Below, piece after piece: positions 1 to 5,607 of a DNA stretch of 5,639 nt. The notes beneath the pieces are model-generated. The model ran no database searches. It worked only from the letters and a program-made list of their open reading frames with translations, and was not told where the DNA came from. Origin of the DNA: Verrucomicrobia bacterium UBA3214. Lineage in GTDB: Bacteria > Verrucomicrobiota > Kiritimatiellia > RFP12 > UBA1067. Location: contig DEWI01000095.1 of the NCBI GenBank assembly GCA_002363575.1, positions 1 through 5,639 of the forward strand. Reading direction: 5' to 3'. Both the position numbers and the translations under genes were made by a program. The number at the start of each line of letters is the position of its first letter. The first letter of the stretch is position 1.

Positions 1-1088
1 GGGGAGAACAAATCGAGCTGACGCGGCGCGCCGGCCTTTTCGAGGCCGAAGAACACGACACCCGTCTTGCGGTAACGCATTCCCGGAATGAAAAGCGCGT
101 CCAATTCGCGGCGAATCGCCTTGAGCATCGTGTTTGTCGCGTCGGTCGGCGAAGGGAACACGACCGTCCGGCACAAGAAATCTCCGCCGCCTCCGGAGCG
201 GAAAATCTGCGCATACGCATTGCAGCCCGCGGCCAGGAGGGAATGTTTGCGGAGTTTCACCGCCGCCTGCGCGGTGAACGAAGCGAGCGACTCCGCGATT
301 TCATTCAGCGTCGTGGCCGGCGCGCCGAAGGAACGCGAACAGCTTACGCTGCATGGATCGGCTCCGGAGCCCCAATTTCCGCCGCAGTCGATTCCGCGCA
401 GTTCCTGCGCCGTGCGCAGAAGCGTCACGCCGCCGACGGAGCGGATCGCATCATTGTCCGCGTCGCGCAAATCTTTCGCCGTGAAAATCCGCTCGGCGCG
501 GAGCTTCACCGCCAGCCGTCTTCCGACGCCCCAGACTTCGTCGGCCGGGAGCGCGGCGAGGATGTCCGCCGGATCGTCCGGCAGCGCATACACGCCATCC
601 GGGCGCTTCTTGGCGATATGGTCGGCGATCTTCGCGAGCGTCCTGGTCGGCGCGAAGCCTATCCCGCAGGGGAGGCCGATCCAGCGGAGAATCTTGCTTC
701 GCAGCCTGCGGCCGTACGCGAGGCAGCGCTCGCGCTCCGCGGCGGCGGCGCTCGGCGGCGGCGACGGCGGCAGTATGAACGCCTCGTCGATGGAATATTG
801 CTCGACTTCCAAAGCCTCGTCGCGAAGGATCGATATGAGGCGGCGCGACATATCGCCGTAGAGTTCGTAGTTGGACGAGCAGAAGACCAGTTCGCCCGAG
901 CTTTCGCGGTGCTTCAGCTGGAAATACGGCGTGCCCATCTCGATTCCGAGCGCCTTGAACTCGTTCGAGCGCGCGATGCAGCAGCCGTCGTTGTTGGAAA
1001 GCACGGCGACAGGCCGCCCGACGAGCGAGCGGTTGAAGACCCTCTCGCACGAAACGAAGCAGTTGTTTACATCGACAAGCCCGATCAT
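1..1088 (-). CDS. umuC: DNA polymerase V catalytic subunit UmuC, 3' end cut off by the window edge
   Basis: Y-family translesion DNA polymerase. With UmuD' it copies past damaged bases in the cytoplasm during the SOS response, at the cost of mutations. About 362 codons are visible; the E. coli protein has 422, so some 60 C-terminal residues lie outside. Metal-binding Asp6 is in the opening LVDVNN, and the catalytic pair Asp101-Glu102 is in YSIDEAF, the same numbering as E. coli UmuC. Other family motifs are SNNDGC (31-36), FCSSNYELY (69-77), TRTLAKIADHIAKK (148-161), the helix-hairpin-helix VWGVGRR (185-191) and CSRSFG. The beta-clamp motif QLDLF falls at 357-361, as in E. coli (QLNLF). The ATG start overlaps the umuD stop as ATGA, which suggests translational coupling. 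One small oddity is a Pro/Ala-rich segment after the active-site motif (about residues 107-117). Identification is secure; only the C terminus is unseen. Confidence 0.96.
   Translation of the reverse strand, partial: MIGLVDVNNCFVSCERVFNRSLVGRPVAVLSNNDGCCIARSNEFKALGIEMGTPYFQLKHRESSGELVFCSSNYELYGDMSRRLISILRDEALEVEQYSIDEAFILPPSPPPSAAAAERERCLAYGRRLRSKILRWIGLPCGIGFAPTRTLAKIADHIAKKRPDGVYALPDDPADILAALPADEVWGVGRRLAVKLRAERIFTAKDLRDADNDAIRSVGGVTLLRTAQELRGIDCGGNWGSGADPCSVSCSRSFGAPATTLNEIAESLASFTAQAAVKLRKHSLLAAGCNAYAQIFRSGGGGDFLCRTVVFPSPTDATNTMLKAIRRELDALFIPGMRYRKTGVVFFGLEKAGAPRQLDLFS
6..20 (-). other. Beta-clamp-binding motif QLDLF in UmuC
   Basis: These five codons (UmuC residues 357-361) spell QLDLF, which fits the clamp-binding consensus QLxLF. 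The motif tethers Y-family polymerases to the sliding clamp. Its presence shows that the visible UmuC is intact through the little-finger domain and that the truncation is only the window edge. Confidence 0.85.
1085..1088 (-). other. ATGA stop/start overlap coupling umuD to umuC
   Basis: The umuD stop TGA and the umuC start ATG share bases in ATGA. A GGGGAA run directly abuts the umuC ATG, too close to act as a well-spaced Shine-Dalgarno site. UmuC is therefore probably translated mainly by ribosomes that finish UmuD and reinitiate. This is a common arrangement for the umuDC pair and supports the chosen UmuC start. Confidence 0.8.
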
Positions 1089-1516
1089 TTCCCCGCGAAC
1101 CTGTGTATGCAGGCGGTCACCTTGCCGAAATAGTCGAGTTCGTCGCCCTGCCTGAGCCTTATTGCGGGGAAAGCAGGATTCGCCGGCTCGAGACGCACGC
1201 CGTCCTTGTCGCACCGGTACGTCTTGACGGTGAAATCTCCATTTACGCACGCGATGACGACATCGCCGGACGCCGGGCGCAGCGAGCGATCGACGACCAG
1301 CAGATCGCCGTCGTGAATGCCCGCGCCGATCATCGAATCTCCCTGCACGCGCACGAAAAACGTCGCGGCCGGGCGCTTTACGAGCAGCTCGTTCAAATCG
1401 AGCGGCGGCTCCTGGTACTGTTCGGCGGGCGACGGGAAACCGGCCGCCACCGCGCCAGAAACGCGCGCCTTGGCGCCATGCGCGCCTCCGGCATTCTGGC
1501 GAGTTGAAATCGACAT
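1085..1516 (-). CDS. umuD: UmuD, self-cleaving subunit of DNA polymerase V (S24 peptidase family)
   Basis: 143 residues against 139 in E. coli. RecA filaments trigger self-cleavage to UmuD', which pairs with UmuC as active Pol V. The cleavage site appears as Ala25-Gly26 within AAGFPSPAEQY (E. coli: Cys24-Gly25 in CGFPSPA). The catalytic nucleophile is Ser61 in GDSMIG and the general base Lys98 in FTVK, each one position beyond E. coli Ser60 and Lys97. There is no helix-turn-helix domain, so this is UmuD and not LexA. The N-terminal arm is rich in Ala, Gly and Arg and unlike the E. coli arm. AGGAG at 1526-1530 lies 9 bases before the ATG and supports this start. No LexA-type operator (CTGT-N8-ACAG or GAAC-N4-GTTC) is visible in the 43-base gap from trmL, so SOS control, if present, must act from further upstream or through another box type. 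Confidence 0.95.
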   Translation of the reverse strand: MSISTRQNAGGAHGAKARVSGAVAAGFPSPAEQYQEPPLDLNELLVKRPAATFFVRVQGDSMIGAGIHDGDLLVVDRSLRPASGDVVIACVNGDFTVKTYRCDKDGVRLEPANPAFPAIRLRQGDELDYFGKVTACIHRFAGK

Positions 1517-1525
1517 AGGAATCGG

Positions 1526-1530
1526 CTCCT
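1526..1530 (-). promoter_or_regulatory. Ribosome binding site of umuD
   Basis: AGGAG on the minus strand, 9 bases before the umuD ATG. It is the best Shine-Dalgarno match near this gene and fixes the start at 1516. Confidence 0.75.
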
Positions 1531-1559
1531 GCGCAGTCCCGTGGAAGCGCGGCGGGCGA

Positions 1560-2030
1560 TCACCCCGCCAGCTGCCTGTAGCACTCGTATGCGGCGATGG
1601 ATGCGGCGTTGGCGAGATTTATGCTGCGCGCGTGTCCACCCGGCATCGGGATGGAAAGCAGCGAATCCCTGTAGCGCGCGTAGAACTCCTCGGGAAGCCC
1701 GGAGGATTCATTGCCGAAGACGAGCGCGTCGCCGCGCTCGAAACGGCATTCGTATAGCGAGCGCGCGCCGCGCGTGGAGAGGAAATGGAGGCGGCGCGGT
1801 TTCGCCGCCGCGAGATATTCCTCCCAGGTATCGTGCAGCGCCAGTTCGAGATGCGGCCAGTAGTCGAGGCCGGCGCGCGCGATCGAGCGATCGTCAAGCG
1901 CGAATCCAAGCGGCCTGACGAGATGCAACGGCACACCAAGCCCGACGCACAGCCGCCCTATCGCCCCGGTATTGTGCGGAATCCCGGGACGGAGGAGAAC
2001 GAGCGAAAAATCCTGAATGCCGCTTGCCAT
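1560..2030 (-). CDS. trmL: tRNA (cytidine(34)/5-carboxymethylaminomethyluridine(34)-2'-O)-methyltransferase TrmL
   Basis: SPOUT-class methyltransferase that uses S-adenosylmethionine to methylate the ribose 2'-OH of wobble base 34 in tRNA-Leu isoacceptors. It is cytoplasmic and acts as a dimer. Its 156 residues match the compact TrmL/YibK size, with no added RNA-binding domain. Visible motifs are the N-terminal PGIPHNTGAIGRLC (15-28, with Asn20 and Arg26), RAGLDYW (52-58), and the trefoil-knot motifs VFGNESSGLP (104-113) and IPM...RSINLANAAS (127-144, with Asn138 and Asn141). E. coli TrmL has equivalent NTG, RAGLDY, FGPETRGLP and RSMNLSNAVS. GGGG at 2037-2040 precedes the ATG by 6 bases. It sits 27 bases after the dehydrogenase stop and 43 before umuD. 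TrmH or TrmJ paralogues are less likely because they are longer and have different flanking motifs. Confidence 0.93.
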   Translation of the reverse strand: MASGIQDFSLVLLRPGIPHNTGAIGRLCVGLGVPLHLVRPLGFALDDRSIARAGLDYWPHLELALHDTWEEYLAAAKPRRLHFLSTRGARSLYECRFERGDALVFGNESSGLPEEFYARYRDSLLSIPMPGGHARSINLANAASIAAYECYRQLAG

Positions 2031-2057
2031 ATGCTTCCCCGCGGAAGGCGCGCCGCG

Positions 2058-3239
2058 TCAGAGGCAGAGGCGGTATATCGCCTCGACGTCCTTGTCCGTC
2101 AGCGGCATGAAACCGCCCAGCGTGTTGCCGGAGAGATTGAGCGTCTTGACGAGAAGCGGGATATCCTCTTCGCGCGCCCCTAGCTCCGCGAACGTCAGCG
2201 GCAGGCCGATCCCCTTGAGCCATTTACGGAACGCCGCTATGCCCGCGAGCGCGGCGGCCTCGTCGGAATCGTCGCGCCCGACGCCGAAGACATTGCGCGC
2301 AAAGCGCGCGAAGCGCGCATCGTCCTTCTTGTGGACGTAGGCCATCCACGCGGGCATGACGACGGCGAGGCCGGCGCCATGCGCGCAATCGTACAGCGCG
2401 GAAAGCTCGTGTTCGATTCCGTGGCTCGCCCAATCCTGGACGCGTCCCGCTCCGCATATGTCGTTGTGCGCGAGCGTGCCGGCCCACATTATGTTCGCGC
2501 GCGCCTGGTAGTCGCGAGGATCGGCCATCACCTTTGCGCTTTCCTCGATCACGGTTTTCATGACCGCCTCGCAGAGGTTGTCGGTCAGCGACACGTCTTT
2601 CGTGGGCGAGAAATACCTCTCGCAAAGATGCGCGAACATGTCCGCCAGTCCGCACGCCGTCTGGAACGGCGGAAGGCTGGCCGTCAATTCCGGGTTCAAC
2701 ACGGCGAAACGCGGGCGTAGAATATCGCCGCCCGCCGCGCGCTTCAGATTCTGCGGCTCGAGGTTGATGACGCTGTTCGTCGAGCCTTCGCTGCCCGCCG
2801 CGGCGATCGTCAGCACCACGCCTACCGGGAGCGCCGCGGGTATCGCCGGGCGCACCTTGACCTCGCGGCCGGCGTAGAACCTGCGCCACTCGCCGCCGTT
2901 CGCCGCGCCGATCGCTATCGCCTTCGCGGAATCTATCGCGCTGCCGCCGCCGACTGCGAGCAGGAAATCCACCCCCTCCGAAAGCGCGATGCGCACGCCC
3001 TCATCGACAAGCGTGCTGCGCGGATTCGGCTGCACGCCGCCCAGCAGCGCGAACTCCACGCCGGATGCGGCGAGCGACGCCTTTACGCGCTCGATCAAGC
3101 CGCTCGCTACGGCGCTTTTGCCGCCGTAGTGCACAAGCGCCTTCCTGCCGCCGAAACGCTTGACCAGCTCCCCCGTCTGCGCTTCTTTGCCCTTGCCGAA
3201 CGCGAAGTACGTCGGCGACCAGAAATTGAAATCCGTCAT
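2058..3239 (-). CDS. Iron-containing alcohol dehydrogenase, YqhD/BdhA (butanol dehydrogenase) type
   Basis: Group III alcohol dehydrogenase, probably reducing short or medium aldehydes to alcohols with NAD(P)H in the cytoplasm. Its 393 residues are the usual length. The N-terminal half is the nucleotide-binding domain, with PNPRSTLVDEG and the GGGS motif at 97-100 followed by Asp103. The C-terminal half is all-helical and carries the metal ligands Asp200 (GLAD), His204 (FAH), His273 (ASHGIEH) and His287 (CAHGAG), matching YqhD Asp194, His198, His267 and His281. His277 lies where FucO has its proposed catalytic histidine. The long match to YqhD around LLAVGGGSAIDSAK, MWAGTLAHN and QDWASHGIEHELSA favours this subfamily over FucO or glycerol dehydrogenase. 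Gly40, where FucO has the NADH-selecting Asp39, hints that NADPH is accepted. AGGAG at 3250-3254 lies 10 bases before the ATG. The true substrate cannot be read from the sequence. Confidence 0.93.
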   Translation of the reverse strand: MTDFNFWSPTYFAFGKGKEAQTGELVKRFGGRKALVHYGGKSAVASGLIERVKASLAASGVEFALLGGVQPNPRSTLVDEGVRIALSEGVDFLLAVGGGSAIDSAKAIAIGAANGGEWRRFYAGREVKVRPAIPAALPVGVVLTIAAAGSEGSTNSVINLEPQNLKRAAGGDILRPRFAVLNPELTASLPPFQTACGLADMFAHLCERYFSPTKDVSLTDNLCEAVMKTVIEESAKVMADPRDYQARANIMWAGTLAHNDICGAGRVQDWASHGIEHELSALYDCAHGAGLAVVMPAWMAYVHKKDDARFARFARNVFGVGRDDSDEAAALAGIAAFRKWLKGIGLPLTFAELGAREEDIPLLVKTLNLSGNTLGGFMPLTDKDVEAIYRLCL

Positions 3240-3249
3240 ATTTCCTTTT

Positions 3250-3254
3250 CTCCT
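3250..3254 (-). promoter_or_regulatory. Ribosome binding site of the alcohol dehydrogenase
   Basis: AGGAG on the minus strand, 10 bases before the ATG at 3239. A second purine run (AAGGA, 3243-3247) is only 3 bases from the ATG. The purine-rich leader stands out in a GC-rich window and suggests strong translation of this gene. Confidence 0.7.
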
Positions 3255-3278
3255 GTTCGAATTCCCTTCGCGCCGCCG

Positions 3279-3647
3279 TCACAATGCATTGCGATTCACG
3301 AAATAGACGGCGCCGACCATGCAAAGCAGCGCCCAGAGATAATCCCACCGCCACTTCTCGCCCATGAAGACCAGCATGAACGGGATGAACACCGCGACAG
3401 TGACGACCTCTTGTATGATCTTCAGCTGCGCGACATTCAGCCCCGACGCCGCGCCAAGCCTGTTCGCGGGCACCGCGATGGAATATTCGACAAGCGCGAT
3501 CAGCCAGCTCACCACGACAATCGCGGCGACCGGCCAATGCGCGGCGCCCGGCTTCTGCAGCCGCAGGTGCCAGTACCACGCAAGCGTCATGAAAAGATTG
3601 CTGGCGACGAGCATTCCCACAGTCGCGCAAATTCCAAACGGCTTCAT
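3279..3647 (-). CDS. Small four-helix membrane protein of the DUF486 family (DMT-like)
   Basis: 122 residues, close to the family's usual 110-120. Four hydrophobic segments are visible at about residues 8-26, 38-57, 82-97 and 101-117, so it should be an inner-membrane protein. Family hallmarks are SNLFMTLAWYWHL (16-28), SWLIALVEYSIAVPANRLG (47-65), AQLKIIQEV (73-81) and the end GEKWRWDYLWALLCMVGAVYF. I recognise these as DUF486 (PF04342/COG3169), often labelled a DMT-superfamily protein because it resembles half of a drug/metabolite transporter. No substrate or function is established, so transport remains an inference. GGGAG at 3657-3661 lies 9 bases before the ATG. The gene sits between the iron-sulfur protein and the alcohol dehydrogenase, 39 bases from the latter, which suggests co-transcription with it. 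Confidence 0.9.
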   Translation of the reverse strand: MKPFGICATVGMLVASNLFMTLAWYWHLRLQKPGAAHWPVAAIVVVSWLIALVEYSIAVPANRLGAASGLNVAQLKIIQEVVTVAVFIPFMLVFMGEKWRWDYLWALLCMVGAVYFVNRNAL

Positions 3648-3726
3648 CGCATTCCGCTCCCGTTCATTCAGTCGATCGCTTCAATCGCCTCCGTCTCTCG
3701 AATCCCGCAGGGACGGCGGCTCGCGG
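3648..3726. other. Spacer between the iron-sulfur protein gene and the DUF486 gene
   Basis: This 79-base gap is the longest within the cluster. It contains an imperfect inverted repeat (3691-3716) and, read on the minus strand, a short near-repeat (GCGATTGAA then GCGATCGAC) ending near 3670. I see no T-run, so no standard rho-independent terminator, and no convincing promoter boxes. It is the most likely place for a transcription break or internal promoter, but nothing in it proves one. Confidence 0.4.
3691..3716. repeat. Imperfect 8-base inverted repeat with a 10-base loop
   Basis: On the plus strand CCGTCTCT (3691-3698) pairs with AGGGACGG (3709-3716), needing one G-U pair. In the minus-strand transcript the same position is a C-A mismatch. 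No poly-T tract follows on either side. It could shape mRNA processing or stability between the two genes, or arise by chance in GC-rich DNA. Confidence 0.3.
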
Positions 3727-5607
3727 CTACTTCGCGACAAAGGCGCGCAGGCGTTCCACGATTTCGGCAGGCGCGCTCGCGTCGAGGCACGCATTTTCCA
3801 GCGGGCACAGCCCTGCGCGCTCGCGATCGAGAATCCGCGGGACTTTCGCGATCGCCGTGCATTCGATTTTGCACGCGACGAGCAGCGCCTGCGCTTCTTC
3901 GCTCACGGTCAAGCCGATTACGCCGCTCGCGCCCCCCGCTGCGGCGATCGCCGCAGCCGCACGCCCCACGACCTTATCGACGACGACCGCGCCGCGCAGC
4001 ACCTCCGGCTTTTCGTCGTAGAGCGACAGCAGCGGCATGACGCCGCGCCCGCGCACGCGCTCGACTATCGCGCCGTCCTTGATGACGACGCACGCATAGC
4101 CCTCGCGCTCTATCAAGCGCCGCGCCTCGTCCGCGGCGGCATCGCCGCCCGCCGGCCAGACTTCGCGATGGCGCTCGAACGCCTTCACGGTCATCGCAGG
4201 ATACGGGCGCACGGGGCAGACGTGTTCGCACGCGCCGCAGCCGATGCACTTGTCCTGATCGACCACCGGCACGAGATTGCCGTTGGAATCCGCAATGCGC
4301 ACGATCGCCTTGACAGGGCAGTGCCTGAAGCACGCCTTGCACTTCACGCCTTGCGTCGAAGCAAGGCAGCGCTCCGCGTGCCAGACCGCCGCGCCGAGAT
4401 GAATGTTCGGCTTCATCGCGACAGGCACGGGCTCGATCGCGCCCGCCGGGCAGACGCGCGAACACTCCGTGCAGTCCAGCGTGCAGAACCCCTTGTCGAA
4501 CGCCATCTCCGGCTGCATGAAATCGGAAAGTCGCATCGACGGCCGCAAGACTTTGTTGGGGCAGCGCTTGACGCAGAGCTGGCAGCCAACGCAGCGCGTG
4601 CGAAAATTCTTCAGGCTGTGCGAGCCGGCGGGCTTGAGGGAGATTTCGCGCTTGTCTATCCCCGGCGCCGTCACGGGCGCAAGCCCGCCGTCGTGGATCT
4701 TCTCCTCGGCCGCATCGGCGGCGAAAGCGGCGCCGAGCGCCGCGGTGCCGACGATGAATCCGCGGCGCGTCACGCCGTCGCCGTTCGCTTTGCCGGCGCC
4801 GTCCGCGTCGTCCGCGGGGGCTGGCGCCGGCGCAGCGGCGCCATTCGCCGCGAAGGGGCGGGAATATATCGCGCCCTTCGGGCAGAGGACGGTGCAGTCG
4901 CGGCACTGCACGCATCTCGTCCTGTCGATCGCGCCGCCTTCGCCGCGCACGGCGGAGATTTCGATCGCGCCCGCGCGGCACGCGCGCTCGCACTTGCGGC
5001 ATCCGACGCACTTCGAAGCATCGATTTTCGGCGTGAAGAGCGCATGCCTTGAAAGCCCGCCGAGGAACGTGCCGACGGGGCAGATCCAATTGCACCACGC
5101 GCGGCCTTTCCAAACAGCCAAAACGAAAATCGCGGCGAGCAGACCGATCTGCGCCGCCTTCGCCCACAGCGGCATGTCAAGCGTCGCGGCGGCGACGCCG
5201 CGCCCGAAGATTCCGTACGGCTCGATCCACGAAAACCCGAGACCGGCGAAGCCGGCGGCGATGAACGCCGCCATCGCGACATAGCGCACGACAGTCTGCA
5301 AACGCTTGCAGCCTGTGCCTTGCGCCTTGCGGCGATTCAGCGCGTATGCCGCATCCTGCAATACTCCGAGCGGACAGCACACCCCGCAGTACACGCGCCC
5401 GAACAGCGCGGTGACTACGACCGCCGCGGCGGCGACCGCGAAGTTGCCCGCGAGGAGCGAAGGCGCGAACTCCCATTTCGCCAAGACGGCGATATGCCGC
5501 GAGAGCGCTCCTCCCAAGCCGAGGAAAAGCGCTCCGAACGCGCACAGGCAGGCGGCGGCGGCAAGACGCCGCGCGAAGAGAATCAATCTGTTTTTCATTT
5601 GTCGCAT
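3727..5607 (-). CDS. Membrane polyferredoxin fusion: NapH-like + NapG-like + C-terminal DUF1893 domain
   Basis: 626 residues in one uninterrupted frame. Residues 1-180 have four hydrophobic helices (about 14-34, 54-70, 105-123, 146-166) and two CxxxCP motifs (Cys74/Cys78, Cys172/Cys176), as in the quinol-oxidising protein NapH. Two 4Fe-4S sets follow (Cys200/203/206/210 and 232/235/238/242). After an Ala/Pro linker (253-278) comes TRRGF (280-284) with a hydrophobic stretch, then four sets spaced as in NapG: 339/342/345/349, 375/379/382/386, 414/423/426/430 and 454/457/460/464. Residues 491-623 match DUF1893 (TM1506-like), including RGVMPLL, GAVVVDKVVGRAAA and GLCPLE. The likely role is electron transfer between the quinone pool and an unidentified partner. 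No Nap, Nos or Mau enzyme is adjacent. The N terminus is positively charged, predicting helices 1-4 with both ends cytoplasmic. Start: ATG 5607 has a poor ribosome site, while ATG 5598 (Met4) has GGGA 9 bases upstream and may be the true start. Confidence 0.9.
   Translation of the reverse strand: MRQMKNRLILFARRLAAAACLCAFGALFLGLGGALSRHIAVLAKWEFAPSLLAGNFAVAAAAVVVTALFGRVYCGVCCPLGVLQDAAYALNRRKAQGTGCKRLQTVVRYVAMAAFIAAGFAGLGFSWIEPYGIFGRGVAAATLDMPLWAKAAQIGLLAAIFVLAVWKGRAWCNWICPVGTFLGGLSRHALFTPKIDASKCVGCRKCERACRAGAIEISAVRGEGGAIDRTRCVQCRDCTVLCPKGAIYSRPFAANGAAAPAPAPADDADGAGKANGDGVTRRGFIVGTAALGAAFAADAAEEKIHDGGLAPVTAPGIDKREISLKPAGSHSLKNFRTRCVGCQLCVKRCPNKVLRPSMRLSDFMQPEMAFDKGFCTLDCTECSRVCPAGAIEPVPVAMKPNIHLGAAVWHAERCLASTQGVKCKACFRHCPVKAIVRIADSNGNLVPVVDQDKCIGCGACEHVCPVRPYPAMTVKAFERHREVWPAGGDAAADEARRLIEREGYACVVIKDGAIVERVRGRGVMPLLSLYDEKPEVLRGAVVVDKVVGRAAAAIAAAGGASGVIGLTVSEEAQALLVACKIECTAIAKVPRILDRERAGLCPLENACLDASAPAEIVERLRAFVAK
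3739..4137 (-). other. DUF1893 (TM1506-like) domain within the iron-sulfur fusion
   Basis: Residues about 491-623 of the fusion protein. Landmarks are EGYACVVIKDGAIVERVRG, RGVMPLLSLYDE, LRGAVVVDKVVGRAAA and RAGLCPLENACLD, which I recognise as DUF1893 (PF08973). The Thermotoga member TM1506 has a cytidine-deaminase-like fold, but no activity is established to my knowledge. Conserved-looking Cys601 in GLCPLE, plus Cys607 and Cys583, are candidates for redox or metal contact. The assignment comes from remembered family motifs, not a search. Confidence 0.75.
4168..4713 (-). other. NapG-like four-cluster ferredoxin domain within the fusion
   Basis: Residues about 299-480. Cluster spacing follows NapG closely: CxxCxxCxxxC, then CxxxCxxCxxxC, then the diagnostic Cx8CxxCxxxC (CLASTQGVKCKACFRHC; E. 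coli NapG has CLNFQGLRCDVCYREC), then CxxCxxCxxxC. In nitrate reductase systems NapG passes electrons from NapH towards the periplasmic enzyme. The partner here is unknown. Confidence 0.85.
4714..4770 (-). other. Internal twin-arginine-like motif and hydrophobic stretch
   Basis: Residues 280-298 read TRRGFIVG and then an Ala/Gly-rich hydrophobic run ending AAFAADAA, which looks like a Tat signal with an AxA-type cleavage site. NapG proteins carry such a signal at their N terminus; here it is internal, after the NapH-like part. A GTG codon (Val279) immediately precedes it, but no ribosome binding site is visible upstream, so a separate start is unlikely. Whether it works for export is inference. 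Confidence 0.6.
4858..5607 (-). other. NapH-like membrane and double-ferredoxin domain within the fusion
   Basis: Residues 1-250. There are four predicted helices, two CxxxCP motifs placed just after helices 2 and 4 (so on the cytoplasmic side if the N terminus is inside), and two 4Fe-4S sets. This is the NapH/YccM-type polyferredoxin layout. The first set lacks the usual proline after its fourth cysteine (Cys210-Arg211), which is common and not expected to abolish binding. Confidence 0.85.

Noticed and set aside
243..1133. A 296-codon plus-strand open frame over umuC.
   Set aside because: It lies opposite a clear UmuC with catalytic and clamp motifs, and its composition is Arg-rich without family features.
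1517..1559. CTGCGCAG palindrome upstream of umuD as a candidate LexA box.
   Set aside because: It lacks the spacer of CTGT-N8-ACAG, and such short GC palindromes are common in this composition.
2298..2325. A tandem GCGCGC-NNN pattern (three copies) that could be a repeat element.
   Set aside because: It lies inside the alcohol dehydrogenase and encodes the run ARFARFAR, a plausible helix. It is explained by codon choice.
3691..3716. Possible rho-independent terminator after the iron-sulfur protein gene.
   Set aside because: The stem is imperfect and no T-tract follows it in the direction of transcription, so it is listed only as an inverted repeat.
4774..4782. GTG at Val279 as the start of a separate NapG-like gene.
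   Set aside because: No Shine-Dalgarno sequence lies upstream and the upstream frame runs through without a stop, so a single fused protein is the simpler reading.
3364..5052. A 562-codon open frame on the plus strand opposite the iron-sulfur protein gene.
   Set aside because: Its translation is Arg/Ala-rich with no recognisable domain, while the opposite strand has complete cysteine motifs. Long antisense frames are expected in GC-rich codon usage.
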